Source: Cacajao melanocephalus
Taxonomy: Eukaryota > Chordata > Mammalia > Primates > Pitheciidae
Length of the DNA stretch: 64,000 nt
Assembly (NCBI GenBank): GCA_963573385.1
Contig: CAUYLG010071685.1
Coordinates: 49,441 to 113,440 of the forward strand
Reading direction: 5' to 3'
The position numbers and the translations under genes were made by a program. Under the pieces are notes generated by a model. That model worked only from the letters and a program-made list of their open reading frames with translations, was not told where the DNA came from and made no database searches. How positions within the stretch are numbered: position 1 is the first letter of the stretch; every line of letters starts with the position of its first letter. Below are positions 41,702-57,057 of this stretch, one piece after another.

Positions 41702-41989
41702 TTTTTTTTTGGAGTCAGGGTCTAGTTCCGTTCCCCAGGCCAGAGTGCAGTGATGCTACCATGGCATACTGCAGCATCAACCTCCTGGGCTCAAGCGATC
41801 CTCCCACTTCACCCTCCTGAGTAGTTAGGACTATAGGCATACACCACCATGTAATTTTTAAAAATTTTTTGTAGAGATGAGGTCTTGCTATGTTGCCCAG
41901 GCTGGTGTAGAACTCCTGGCCTCAAGTGATCTTTCTGCCTCTGCCTCCCAGAGTGCTGGTATTAAAGGTGTGAACCACCACACCTCACC
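41702..41989 (-). mobile_element. Alu, antisense, AluJ-like
   Basis: gctcaagcgatcctcccact, tagagatgaggtcttgctat and ctcaagtgatctttctgcct mark the oldest Alu lineage. About 290 bp. Confidence 0.92.
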
Positions 41990-43260
41990 TATTTTTAAAT
42001 ATCTTAGTGTGTAAGTCTCTCTGAAAAAATGATGGACAACGTAAAGTAGATGGATAAAATTGCTGAAAACAGCTCATGATCAAAATAGAACCCTGAAGTG
42101 TTATCTGTATATCCATGTGATTTCTGTTATTTACCATTATAATACCAAAATCAAAATGAAAAATTTAATGTAAATGCAAGTTTTGCCTCAAAGATTTCTA
42201 TCTCAAAGACACATTGATGTTGCATCCATCTTAAGACTAGCCAAGGACAGGTTTTGTTCCCATCCAGGTTGCTTTATTTTTGTGTCTATTTCTACCCACC
42301 AGAGAGAAATTTTGTTAATGATTCTGAGTGTGTCATTTAGGAGGTACTGTCGCCAAGGTGGAGTGTTCAAATGACTAAGTAATGGCCTTGCATGTATGCC
42401 AAGTTATTTTAGAATCACTTTAGGTGATTTGCATTTAAGAAAAGCTTTAAAAAACAAGTTCTTTTCCATTGACAGTTTCATATCTTTTCATTTTTTAAAA
42501 GTAGATTTTTAATAGATTCTTGATTGTAGAGATATGTTTATCATATCCTTGGAGTGTTAAGTCTGCCAGATAAGAACCTTAGCATCAGCATAAGCAATGA
42601 AGTATAAAAGAATAAATAAATGTAAAGTAGAACATCAGCTGATCTTTTTTTTAAAAAAGGTTATTGTGTGTGACTGAAAAAAATCTTTTTTTTTTTCTTT
42701 CAGTTAGCTTTATTTTCAGAAGGAGATGCCAGATTCTATTTTGAGAGAACCAGGAAAAAAACTGAGAAGGGAAAATACGCTCATTAACACAGAAGGATAT
42801 CACAACCATACTTATTGTTTTATTGCATATTACATTTAAATAATCATTTTCCTTGTCATTTTATTCTTTGTTCAATTATTTAATCAGGGACAATTATGGG
42901 CACTTTATCACTTACAGTAATCACTAGCCCAAAGGTGTACTGTTTTCTGGATTTCCTTGGGCAGTCTGGCCAAAGGTGAATAGGTCTTTTTTGCTTATAA
43001 TTTGGGTTACTCATTACTACTAACTCAGCTTAGATCATAATGGTTCTAAGGCTGATACATCCTAAAAACCTTTCTAGCAGTTAAAAGTTAAAAAGCAATT
43101 GCTTTTTGCATTTTAAAATTTTGTTTATGTTCTTTTTATTGAGGACATAATTACATCCCTATGAAAATTATTTTCAACCCTGTTCCCTCCTGCCGTTCAC
43201 AGTGTTACCAGTTAAACCTTAATGTTAACAAAAATCTTGCGTGTGATTCTTTCTAAAATT
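41990..43260. other. Apparently unique intron DNA
   Basis: No recognised element; the frame at 42174-42374 has no known motif. Confidence 0.45.
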
Positions 43261-43420
43261 CACCTTTAGGATCACTCAGTGTTAAAGCTAGAGAAGCCCT
43301 TTCAGATTATCTAATTCATTACCCTCATATTACAGATGAGGAAACTGAGGCCTTGGTCTAGAACAGAGGTCTCCTGACTCAGTCCAGGGCTCTTTCTGTT
43401 ACATCATGCTGCCTGATATT
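43261..43420 (+). mobile_element. MIR/MIR3-like SINE relic
   Basis: cattaccctcatattacaga, tgaggaaactgaggcc, ggtctcctgactcagtccag and tgttacatcatgctgcctg in the usual order. Confidence 0.65.
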
Positions 43421-43460
43421 TGTCTTTATGGAACTAAGCAACATCACATGCAGGATGAGC

Positions 43461-43481
43461 TTTTTTTTTTTTTTTTTTTTT
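43461..43481. repeat. T21 homopolymer
   Basis: Not attached to a recognisable Alu or L1. Confidence 0.95.
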
Positions 43482-43637
43482 CAAACGAACATATACAGCA
43501 ATTTGCTACCCTCATTAATTACTAGTCATTATTCTTGTCTAACTCTTATTTTCCTTTTCTACCCATATTAATTTTATTATATAGGCCAATTACTTGTAAC
43601 ACTTTTTTATTTTGTTGCTACCTCTTTTTGAGTTTCG

Positions 43638-43968
43638 ACATTTATTTATTTATCTATCTATTTATTTATTTATTTAGATGGAGTCTCACTCTGTTGCCAG
43701 GCTGGAGTGCAGTGGCATTATCTTGACTCACTGCCACCTCACTGCCACCTCCGCCTCCTGGGTTCAAGCGATTCTCCTGCCTCAGCCTCCCAAGTAGCTG
43801 GGACTGTTGGGGCCTGCCACCACACCTGGCTAATTTTTGTATTTTTTTTTAGTAGAGACGGGGTTTCACCGTGTTGGCCAGAATGATCTCAATCTCTTGA
43901 CCTCCTGATCCGCCCACCTTGGCCTCCGAAAGTGCTGGGATTACAGAGATGAGCCACCGAGCCCAGCC
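43638..43968 (-). mobile_element. Alu, antisense, with (TTTA)n tail and 11-bp internal duplication
   Basis: Tail of TTTA/TCTA units (43641-43676), then gatggagtctcactctgttg to gagccaccgagcccagcc. tcactgccacc is repeated back to back at 43728 and 43739. Confidence 0.93.
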
Positions 43969-44504
43969 CCATTATTTTTAAGAGTGAAACTTTCAGATGA
44001 TTTCTTATCAATATTGGCTGCCACTTTATCAGGCACTGTAGCAACAGTTGATTAAAATTTATAACAGGAATTATTTGTGGAGTCTTACATTTATATTAAA
44101 AAATTAATTATAAATAAGTGAAAGTGTGTGGATGAGATCTAAGCAGCTGTGATACTAGATACAAAAACATTTTTTTTTTGTGAAATACCAAAATTCCAAG
44201 AAATAATCAGCCAACATTATGTAACTGCCATTGAAATAGCCTATCCTATGAATGCGCAGATTTAAGCACATTTATGTTTTAGGTTATTGCATTATTTTCT
44301 GTATCAATGCGCAAATTGGCCTCAAGTTGGCTCCTGTATCTTTTTGACAAGTTCCTAGCAATTTTTTGTAACTTCCTTGTTTTTTGATTTGACAAGATAT
44401 TGCCAGGTATATGTGATTCTCAAGGGCTTTTTTTTTTTCCCCTCCCAGTTCTTTTAGTAAGTTCATAATTACAGGTCATAGGAGCAAGGTGTCATTTTCA
44501 GTCC

Positions 44505-44880
44505 TGCATTAGTCAGCTTCTTCACAGAAGCAGAAAGAATTGTGTGTGTGAATTTACTGTGGGAACTGGCTCATGTGTTAGTGGAGGATGAGAAGACCAA
44601 CCTAGGTTGCCTGCAAGCTGGAGAAACCCAGGGAAGTCTCAGTCCGAGTCTGAATGCTTCCTAACCAGGGAAGCCCATGTTACAACTCTTAAGTCTGAGG
44701 ACAAAGACCTAAGCACCTGGGGAGCTGCTGGTGCAAATTGTGGCATCCAAAGACCGGAGAATATGGAGTTGTGATGTCCAAGGGCAGGAGAAGAAGGGTG
44801 TCCAGGCTTCATGAGAAGGAGGGTGGGAGGAAAAGAGAGGGAGAATTTGCCTTGCCTGTGTCTTAACTATCATAGCCCCC
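44505..44880. mobile_element. Old interspersed repeat, family not assigned
   Basis: The order cattagtcagcttcttcaca, gggaactggctcatgtgtta and ctggagaaacccagggaagt resembles a common repeat that opens with a ttagtcagggttctcc-type sequence. I cannot name it reliably. Confidence 0.35.
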
Positions 44881-45006
44881 CACCTTCCTTTTTAAAAAGA
44901 CATTTTATAAATGTTGCCTGCCAATTAATTTTACATTTATAAAAAAGCAGGAAAGTATACAGTTTATCAGCTTAATGAAAATCAGCACTTCTATATATTC
45001 ATTCAT

Positions 45007-45299
<293 letters not shown>

Positions 45300-45333
45300 C
45301 TATATATTTATTTAAAAAAAAAAATCTGTTGTT

Positions 45334-45355
45334 GGTCAGGCATGGTGACTCATGT
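45334..45355 (+). repeat. 22-nt fragment of an Alu 5' end
   Basis: ggtcaggcatggtgactcat matches the first bases of sense Alu, then unrelated sequence follows. Too short to be certain. Confidence 0.45.
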
Positions 45356-46460
45356 CGCCATGCGGCTCAGGGAAGTTAAAATGACCTGATGTAATGTCTT
45401 CGTGTCAAAAGTCAGTAGCATTAAAAAGAAAATGTCAATGTTCTGACTTCTGGTCTAATAATCTTTTTACTGTTGTCTAGTTTTGAGAAGAGTAATAAAA
45501 CTGCACTTAGGGGTACAGGTGGAGAGCAGCTAGACATCTTTAAGGTTGACATTTGAATAGGCATCATAAAGAGATAGTATTTGAAGAAGAATAGAATTTC
45601 AGCAGGTGCAGTTGAAACAGAGCTAAAAGCAGAAAAATGGAAATTTGTGGGACACGTTAGAATTTTACCAATATACTCACCTGAAGAGTAGAGTACATTT
45701 AAAGGTGGTATTGTATGGCTGGATAGGCACTTTGGAACCATAAAATGGAGAACTTCGGAGACTCTTAGGTTATTGTAATAATACAGGTGATAGGTACTGT
45801 AGAAAGACGTGGCTGTAAGAGGTATTCATTTTAGAATGTTAACTCTAGAGGATTGCAGGTAAAAGCTGAGATAGGCAGCTGAGTCCAACTCCATACCAAA
45901 GTTTAAAGCCTGGTAAATGGTAATAGTAGTGATAGTAATAGGGATAGCAAGGAGAGAAACAAATTTTGGGATATAAGACATAAATTTCCCCACTTGATGC
46001 TGATTTATGAGATTCTGACAGGACCTGTAAATAGAGTTGTGCATCAGTCAGCCAAAATGGGAAAGATCACAGGATGTGTTATAGAGGATTACTTAATAGG
46101 AAAGAGCAGTTTTCTAATTCCACAGACTGGATGGGATTCTTAGAGAGTAAAGAATGAAGAACTGAGAAAGGAAAAAAGTCAGTTGTCTACATGTTTATGG
46201 CGGACAGAAAATTCAGTGGAATAGATAGAAGAGAGGGAGTCAGGAAGGCCAAATATTGAGATTTTAAATACTGTTCTCATTTTCAGTATTTCAAATGCTG
46301 GGGAATGACAAGGGGTTGGGTTCCAGGAGTATGAAGATCTGTTGATCTTGGAGTTATGTGACTAGTAACAAAGTTATTTAGAGCTGATAAAGTCAAAAGC
46401 AAAACTCGTAACAACAAAAATCTTTGTTCTACTTTTACGTGTGCATGGTTTTTCTTTTCT
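45356..46460. other. Unassigned intron DNA
   Basis: Includes a 106-codon minus-strand frame at 45421-45741 without recognisable domain. Purine-rich composition on the + strand; possibly an old LINE relic. Confidence 0.35.
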
Positions 46461-46605
46461 TTTTTTTTTTTTTTGGGGGGGGGAGGGGTGGGGGTAGAGA
46501 TGAGGTCTTGCTATGTTGTCCAGGCTGGTCTCAACTCCTGGCCTCAAATGATCCTCTGGTTTCATAAAATGCTGGGATTACAGGTGTGAGCCACTATACC
46601 CAGCC
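46461..46605 (-). mobile_element. Alu monomer fragment, antisense, with G-run
   Basis: A T run and a G-rich run, then gagatgaggtcttgctatgt to gagccactatacccagcc. Only one monomer, J/FLAM-like. Confidence 0.82.
46475..46494 (+). other. G-quadruplex candidate
   Basis: G9-A-G4-T-G5 on the + (transcribed-sense) strand between the T tail and body of the Alu fragment. Confidence 0.7.
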
Positions 46606-46660
46606 TATATACATAATTCTTTTATCTAAATGCATAAATGTGATTATACCTTATTGTCTG

Positions 46661-46745
46661 ACTTCCAGACTACAAGACAATAGATTTCTGTTGTTCTAAG
46701 CCACTTGGTTTATGGTATACTTTACTGTCAAGCTAATTTGGAACT
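46661..46745 (+). mobile_element. MaLR LTR 3'-end fragment
   Basis: ttccagactacaagacaata, atttctgttgttctaagcca and cttggtttatggtatactt match the R/U5 end of MLT1/MST LTRs. Confidence 0.65.
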
Positions 46746-47042
46746 TTGCTAGAGCAGCCCCCCTTTAAGTAGAAGTTTGGCAGTCAAGGCAAGAAGAAAT
46801 TAGCTTGAGGTTAGCTTACTCTTTAACTTTTATTGCTTAATGAGTAGTCTAGCTTCTAAGGAGATGTACAGGATGGGTCCGTTTAGATTGGGAATCATAC
46901 CTTCAAATCTGTTGCCTTTTTCAGCCTGAAAAAGTGAAATATACTTGAGTTAGTTTTTTCTAAGCTGGAAATCTGCATTGACCCACACAAGACTAAATTT
47001 TGGAGTTGATTAGTAGGAAAGTTTTGAAAGCTAGAAGATATT

Positions 47043-47487
47043 ATGAATTGTGTCCCCACAAAGATATGTTGAGATGCTAACTCCCAGTACCTGTGAATGT
47101 GACTTATGTGGAATGGAAATAAGATGTTCATATATCAAGTTAAGATGACGTTCTTAGCATGGGCCCTATTCCGGTGTGACTGGGGTTTTTATAAAAAGCA
47201 ATTTGGACACAACACACGAGGAGGAGACACACACACAAAGCATGTTGGCCTTGTGAAGCTGGAGGCAGAGGCTGGAGGTTTGCTGCCACAAGCCAAGGAA
47301 AGGCTGGTGCTGCAGAAGCTGGAAGACGGATGAAATGATTCTCTTTTAAAGACGTTGGAGGCATCGCGGCTGCCAGCATAGTTCACTTCGGGCTTCTAGC
47401 CATAGAACTATGAGGCAGTGATTTTGTTTTGTAATTTTAAGTGGTCCAGTTTGTAGTAGTTGTTACAGTAGCTCTGGGGAACTGATG
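47043..47487 (+). mobile_element. MLT1-like MaLR LTR, sense
   Basis: tatgaattgtgtccccacaa, gatgctaactcccagtacct, gcagaagctggaagacgg and gttacagtagctctggggaa follow MLT1 order over 445 bp. Frames at 47106-47386 are incidental. Confidence 0.75.
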
Positions 47488-49300
47488 CAGGAGGACGTGG
47501 ATTTTGAGAGTACTTTGTGGTCTTTGGGGCTGTTTCTCTTACATATTTCATCTTGTTCAGATTATCAGAATGTCTTTAGTTGGATAAACCATAAACTCCT
47601 AAACTGTTGTGTACAGTATTCACCTTTTCATGTTTTAAAAATATTAAGGTACTTAATATTACTCAGTTTGAGGAAGAAATGAGTTAAAAGTGTATTTATA
47701 TCTTTATTGTGATATCAGTCAGTTCCTTGGAAAGCAAAATGTTAAGCTATTACTTATTAGCATTTTGTTGTATTAGGTTGTTCAGCCTGTCACCTGTCTG
47801 GCTTTAAGGAATGAAATATACTTGGTGGCAATGAGGGTTGGAGAGGTAGCATAGAAAACTTGGAATGTAAGTCTGTTTGAAGAGGGTAGTGGGCTCAGTT
47901 GGTGTTAGAATGTTGGAGGGGGTTCAGATTTGGGGCTCAAGAGAAGGTGAGGATGAGGAAGTTGTCAAGGCAGAGAGTTTCATGAGCCAAATAGTGCTAA
48001 ATTTTGAGGTGGTAAGGAGAAGGTTGATCAAGGAAAAGGGTTGATAGGGAGCATAGGGAGAGCTCTGCTTACTCAGTTTTGCCTAGGCTAGGCCTGCTTT
48101 TGGCAAAGAGGCTCATATGCAAGGATTTTGAAAAGAAGGAAAGCGCTGTCGTCTTATGCTAATATAGCCACAGCAATTATTGATGTGGTCAGGAATAGTA
48201 GTGTGAGTGTAGACTAGTTCCTTGCCATTATTAAGCACATGTGCCTCTCTGTTCTCTAGCTCGTTCACTCCCTATATCTCATCTGTTCTTTCTTACGTGC
48301 CCTCAAGGTACAGTGGGATGGGTATGGAAACTGTACCAGGTATAACTTGGAAATCTGGCTGTAAAGAATTTCAGATTTTTTTGCTTAGCTAGGCCACCCC
48401 TGCCCGCCCCTCCCCCCACCCCCCCCATTCTTTATGTAGCAAACAGGTTGGGTGTCTAATGAATCAGTTCTGCAGTACCAAAGACCTGCACTCTTTGTTG
48501 CTGTATGTGTGGTAAAGAACGCTACCCAGTGCTTGGAGTCTTGAATGTGTTTTCTTGGGAAATAAATGCTGTAAGAGAGAGGCTAGTTTCAAGTTTTGGT
48601 TGGAAGGAAAGGGATTGCAACCCTTTGGCACCTTCTCACAATACAAGTGATGAGTCTGGGCAAAACGAACAGAAATATGCTGAATGAATCCCACCAGAAG
48701 GAAAGACCTCCGGTGTGGCGGTAGCAGTGCGTGTTTACTGCAGCTTACACACGCCTCTGCACCTTTTCATAGTGAAGTTTGGTAGCAAATGGGGCATGTT
48801 TGGCTATGCAGTCTACCCTTCACTGCATTGTTCTTTTATATTAATGGATTTCTATATTGTTACAGTGTTAAGGGCCTAGAACAAGTGGCTGATGTGTAGT
48901 GTAGTACTCAGTAAAACTTCTGTTACGTGCATGATAGGAAAACTAAATTTAAGTAAAATAATCAAATCTTTTCAAATAGAATTCCATTTATAGAAGTGCA
49001 GTCTCGGAAAATTGATAAATTTCATTGCTCTAATATGTTTTAGAGTCAGTAGATGCCATGTGTTATATGAAAACTAGAATTTTGGTATGCTGATGTTTAT
49101 GGCTTTTAAGTACCTTTTTTGTTTATTAAGCATAAACTTACTGAATAAGTAATATGTATTCCAATATGAACATAACAGAAACCAAACTAAAGATTTATGT
49201 TGTGTTAAAATATGACCAATAGTGTGGACTAAGGAGCCTGTTTTCCAGTTTTTCCAGAGAAATTCTTTGACAAAAATATTTGCCACCAATATTGCCATGA
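47488..49300. other. Unassigned intron DNA
   Basis: Contains the C-rich segment 48397-48427. No gene recognised; 47800-48100 is purine-rich and may be an old LINE relic. Confidence 0.4.
48397..48427 (-). other. Strong G-quadruplex candidate on the minus strand
   Basis: The + strand has C4, C3, C4, C6 and C8 runs separated by 1-2 bases. The complementary strand therefore has at least five G-runs with very short loops. Confidence 0.75.
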
Positions 49301-49309
49301 GGGAATCAA

Positions 49310-50265
49310 TAGGTCTCAGACATTTTGGTCTTAGGGTCTTGTTACAATCTTAATTATGATCCCAAACAGCTTTTGTTTATGTGGGTTATAGCTATCAATA
49401 TTAACTACATCAGATATTAAAACTGAAATTTTATATTACTTACTAATTATTTTTTAAATTTTTTTGGAAGACTGACTCTCTGTTGTCCAAGTTGGAGTGC
49501 AGTTGTGCTATCTTGGCTCACTGAAACCTCTACCTCCTGGATTCAAGCAGTTCTCTTGCCTCAACCTCCGAAGTAGCTGGGATTACAGGTGCGTGCCACC
49601 ACACCTGGCTAATTTTTGTATTTTTAGTTAGAAATGGGGTTTTACCATGTTGGCCAGGCTGGTCTCGAACTCCTGACCTCAAGTTATCCACCCGCCTTGG
49701 CTTTATAGGCATGAACCATCACACCCAGCCATAAGTCAGTTTTACTTCCTTCATTTGCGAGAAAATGCCTGCCAGATCCAGATCCCCAGTCTGAAAAACT
49801 ATATTGTCATTTTTTTCTTCAACCTGTGAACGCTGAAGTGGCTAGTTCAGCTTGCAGTTTAAACAGTTGCTGTGCTGGTTTTTGAGACAACCATCATTTT
49901 AGTATGCAACAGAAGTGCTTTATGTGTACTTAGCACTTTGTTACATAGGATATTAAAAAGATGTTTATTTGAACATTAACATTTTAATAATAATTTTCTG
50001 CTTCAAGGATATTCAGGGAAGTTTATTTTGGAGTGCATAGTGGTGAAAAAAATACGATAACTACTAGTAATACCATCAGTTCTTGATTCATAGTAAGTAC
50101 TAAGGTGTGAGGCCTTTTACCCACGATTGCTTTGTAACATGGTGCAAATACCAGTGGAGTGAAAAAGGCAATTAATGTCTCAGTAATACTATAAAAATAA
50201 TTTTGGCCTCACAAATCCATTAAAAAGTCTTGGGAACTCCAGGGGTCTGTGGATCCCAATTACTA
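49310..50265 (+). mobile_element. hAT-type DNA transposon remnant, split by an Alu
   Basis: agcttttgtttatgtgggtt and tatagctatcaatattaact on the left; gtgaaaaaggcaattaatgt, cctcacaaatccatt and ggaactccaggggtctgtgg on the right. These are the two ends of a common Charlie-like element. The middle is poorly recognisable. Confidence 0.55.
49460..49730 (-). mobile_element. Alu, antisense
   Basis: ggaagactgactctctgttg to gcatgaaccatcacacccag. Lacks part of the cctcccaaagtgctgggatt block. Inserted in the hAT remnant. Confidence 0.92.
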
Positions 50266-51430
50266 CGCTAAATAAAAAGTTGATCAGATTTTGTCCTGAG
50301 CATAACAAAAAGCCATATCTGATTTTAAGGTTTGAACACCTTGAACAGCCTTAACAGTGAAGTGCATTGCTATGTGTCTTCTGAGAAGATACTGTTCTTC
50401 CTAGACGTATCTTCTAAGAAGATACTATTTTATTAAGAAATATTAATTAAGAGTTACGTTTGCAATTAGAGCCTGTAACTTGACTAGGTAGGGTACTTAC
50501 AAGGGATGTACACTGTAGGGCCACGGAGTGATACACTTCTCCACTCCCCAGCCCATCTGCCATGTGATCTTTTTGTTTGCTTGTTCTTTGAACAGTACAT
50601 TTTACATGACAGTACTGCCAGGCGTTTTCTCTCACCCTGTGAAATTGACCTATGAGACTTTCATGGTAGATTTCTCCTAGTTCTCAATAAAAGTTGGACG
50701 CCTACTCCAATTTATGTCGATTATCAATCTTTACTCCATTCCCCCCCCCCCCTTTTTCTTTTAGGTTTACTAATAGCTGGGTTGTGTATGAGTACACACA
50801 TGTATGTTTCAGTCTGTTAGCTGAATACTAAACTTAGTTTGCATCTTCTTCACTGGATTTGAGCAAATATTTATTATTGCCTTATGGGGTGGATGTTAAT
50901 CTCTTTACAATTTTTTTTTTAAACTATACTTTGATACTTGATCTGTATCAATCACATATTTTTGCTGCCTGAACAATCTTTTGGACATTTTTACTCTTGC
51001 CCTTCCAAAGAATTTACTGAATATAACCAATCCATGGACACATGTTTTGATTTACTTACTAGTATGAGTTTTGCCTACTTAGGATTTTTTTCCCTCATAG
51101 GAACCAAGGAATAACCATATTGTCTTTCTAATACACTGTTTCATAAACATTACTATGGGTAGGATTTATTACCCTGGCATCCTTGTCTCTTTATTCTTCC
51201 TATAATATTTGAGTTTTAAGCAGAGTTCTCATCTCTTCAGGTGATTAACTGTCCTTGTAAAGCTATAGCATCTGTTCCAGTCTTTAAGATTCTCAAAACA
51301 TGTCTGTTCCAAAGCTAGAATAAGAAGTCAGTTTGTTTTCGTTGATAACCTTTCATTAGCTTTCTATTATAATACTGATTCCTATTCAGACAAACGCAGT
51401 TTTTTATGCTAGTGGGACGGACTAACTTCT
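50266..51430. other. Unassigned intron DNA with a C12 run
   Basis: C homopolymer at 50741-50752. No element or gene recognised. Confidence 0.4.
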
Positions 51431-51732
<302 letters not shown>

Positions 51733-52290
51733 GATTTTTATTTTTCGTACCTGACTTTCTAATTCTTTCCCAGACTGACATTGCTTTACCTTAAGTTCTG
51801 TGACTGGTTACTGCTCAGTTGTTGAAAAAATGTACCAGAAATATGACCTATCTTCTGTTCTCTGTGTTTTTGTTTCTTGTCCATCTTTGCTCCAGTGTTG
51901 ATATACCTCGACTGTAATTTATTCAGTTATTCCACACATATTATTTCCTATAATAATGTGTATTTATGTTTTAGAAGGATCTTAGTTAAATCTGTGTAAA
52001 TAATCACTTTTATATGGTTAGGAAGCTGAAGTCAATGTCTGTGGGCTGTGAGGCAGCTCATTGGAGGTCTTTTGAGTATAAAAAGAATAAGGCGGTAGCT
52101 AATGACACTTGGACTTAAATCAAGTTGACTGACTCATTATATGATGGATGCTAGTTTACTGCTCTCAAGTCTCAAGAGCTTTGCTGAGACTTTTAAAAAT
52201 TGCTTGAGATTATGAGTCAGTGTTCCCTATCATCAAATAAACAACAAATAGTCTGTTTTTAAAGAAAGCATTTTGTGAAAACCATTCTTA
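51733..52290. other. Unassigned intron DNA
   Basis: Nothing recognised. Confidence 0.4.
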
Positions 52291-52295
52291 CCTGT

Positions 52296-52361
52296 GGGCT
52301 GTACAAAAATAGGTGACAGGTTGGATTTGACATACTGGCTGTAGTTTGCAGATTCCTGGCT
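52296..52361 (-). mobile_element. hAT MITE end fragment
   Basis: tgtacaaaaataggtgacag, ttggatttgacatactggct and gtagtttgcagattcctgg are the reverse of the end seen at 15918. Confidence 0.6.
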
Positions 52362-52415
52362 TACATCACGGTTGAAACAAATTTAATACTAGAAGTCTCA
52401 GTTACTAATGAATAA

Positions 52416-54465
<2,050 letters not shown>

Positions 54466-54466
54466 T

Positions 54467-54800
54467 ATGTGTATTTGCTAGGGCTACCAGAAGAAAACAC
54501 CACAGACAGGGTGACTTAAACTACGGAAGTCTGTTACCTCAGTTTTGGATGCTAGAAGTCCAAGATCAGGGTGTCATCGGGGTTGGTATCTTCCAAGGTC
54601 TTCCCCGTTGGCCACCACCTCTGCCTCCTCACTTGACCTTTCCTCTGTGCACGTGTATCCCTTGTGTCTCTTCCTCTTTTTGTAAGGGCACCAGTCATAT
54701 TGGATTAGTGCCCACCTTAATGACCCGATTGCAATGTAATCACCTCTTCAAAGGCCCAATCTCCAAACACAGCTGGAAACGGAGGTGACTCCTCAACACA
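54467..54800 (-). mobile_element. MLT1-like MaLR LTR, antisense
   Basis: tttgctagggctaccagaag, ccacagacagggtgacttaa, gatgctagaagtccaagatc, ttgtaagggcaccagtcata and ttcaaaggcccaatctccaa are the reverse complement of MLT1. The frame at 54549-54788 is incidental. Confidence 0.8.
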
Positions 54801-55560
<760 letters not shown>

Positions 55561-56795
55561 AGAATTTTAGTTCTTTATACTCATTTAATTGGGTTTTCTT
55601 TTTCTGCAATGATGAACATCATCAAATTTTAGGATTTGAAAAATGTTCCTGAATACATAAGTTTGTATGTATATATGCTGTTCGGTGTCAGTATTGTCAC
55701 ATCAAAATGAGGACGATGATAGTGAAGAAGACATTAAATAATGTGCATAAGGTCTAGCCTAATGCAAATAATGTAGCAGGTACTCAGTAAACGGGAATAT
55801 ACTTCCCCTTCATTTTCCGTAACATTCAAATTAATGACGATCAGGTAGGAACACATAGATAGGAACACAAATAGGAACAAAGGTAACTCGGTATACTTCA
55901 GAAATTTTGAATTGAAAACAAAATTAGCTCCTTTAACACTGTGCCTTTTATAGAAGTTTGTAAACCACTCAGCTTTTAAATCCTTTGCCTACCTGGTTCC
56001 TTAGCCTTAGGTTGTATGCTCGTAATTTATTATTGTCTTTCTCTGCAGGGACCTTCAGGTCATAAGGTCTGGCCCTAGTCTACTTTGTTTAGCTGTGTTT
56101 CAGTACCTCTGATAGCATTTAGCTCCACTGGAAGTGGTCAATGGATGCAATAAACTATCAGAATAATAGTGCTAAAGTGCATTTTTTTCTCATCATCTTT
56201 GCTAGTTGTATGACTGTTGTATTGTTTCCTTTTCACTTCTCACCTGACAAAGTCATCCGGTCAGTTTTGCTTGTTTCATTACCCTAAAGTAATACAACTG
56301 ACTGGAAATTTGATCTTCCTGTGTGAGAAGAACGGAACCAGAGGTGCCACCCTCTGTGAGCTGTAAATGGTAACATAATAACTCCCCTGGACCGCCTCTG
56401 CTGGGATGTCTTCCCTTTGCCGTCTGTAAAGTGTGACTCCCCAGAGGGCCGTGTGCTCTCTAGGCACCCGGTTCTCTGCACACTTCTTTCAGTTTCTAGT
56501 CTGGAAACAATTTGTAATCTAGAAAAATCTGCGACTTTTTGTCCTCTCTTTATTTCTCCCATTATAGTCTGTCACTAACATTAATCATTTTCTTGTTTTA
56601 AAACCTGAGTGGACCCAATTTGTCAGCACTCATTAAGAATCACAATAGCCATTCATCTGTACTCTCTGATCCAGTAGTTTACTTGAAGGGCCTTTCCCTG
56701 ATCTTGAGGAATATTCATAAATGCACACCAGCCAAAAAGATGGTAGAAAAACACATTCAAGCACAAGTATTTTAATGGAAAACGAAAATTTAGAA
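55561..56795. other. Apparently unique intron DNA
   Basis: Frames 56279-56562 (minus strand) show no family features. Confidence 0.4.
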
Positions 56796-57057
56796 GCCAG
56801 GCACAGGGGCTTACACCTATAATCCCATCACTTTGAGATGCTGAGGCAGGATGATCACTTGAGCCCGGGAGCTGGAGACTGGCCTAGGCCACATAGGGAG
56901 ACCCCCATCTTTACAAGTAATTTTTTTAAAAAAAATGAGTTGGGCACAGTGGCTGAGGCAGCAGTTTCACCACCTCAGCCCTGGGTTCAAGGCTGTGGTG
57001 AGCCGTGACGATGCCGCTGTACTTGCACTTGAGCCAGAGAGAAAACTGTCTCAAAAT
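56796..57057 (+). mobile_element. Alu, sense, AluJ-like, right arm deleted internally
   Basis: gccaggcacaggggcttaca to gaaaactgtctcaaaatctg, with a shortened right arm. The last Alu before the coding exon. Confidence 0.9.

Noticed and set aside
45421..45741. 106-codon minus-strand frame
   Set aside because: No recognisable domain, antisense to the gene, low-complexity hydrophobic stretches expected by chance.
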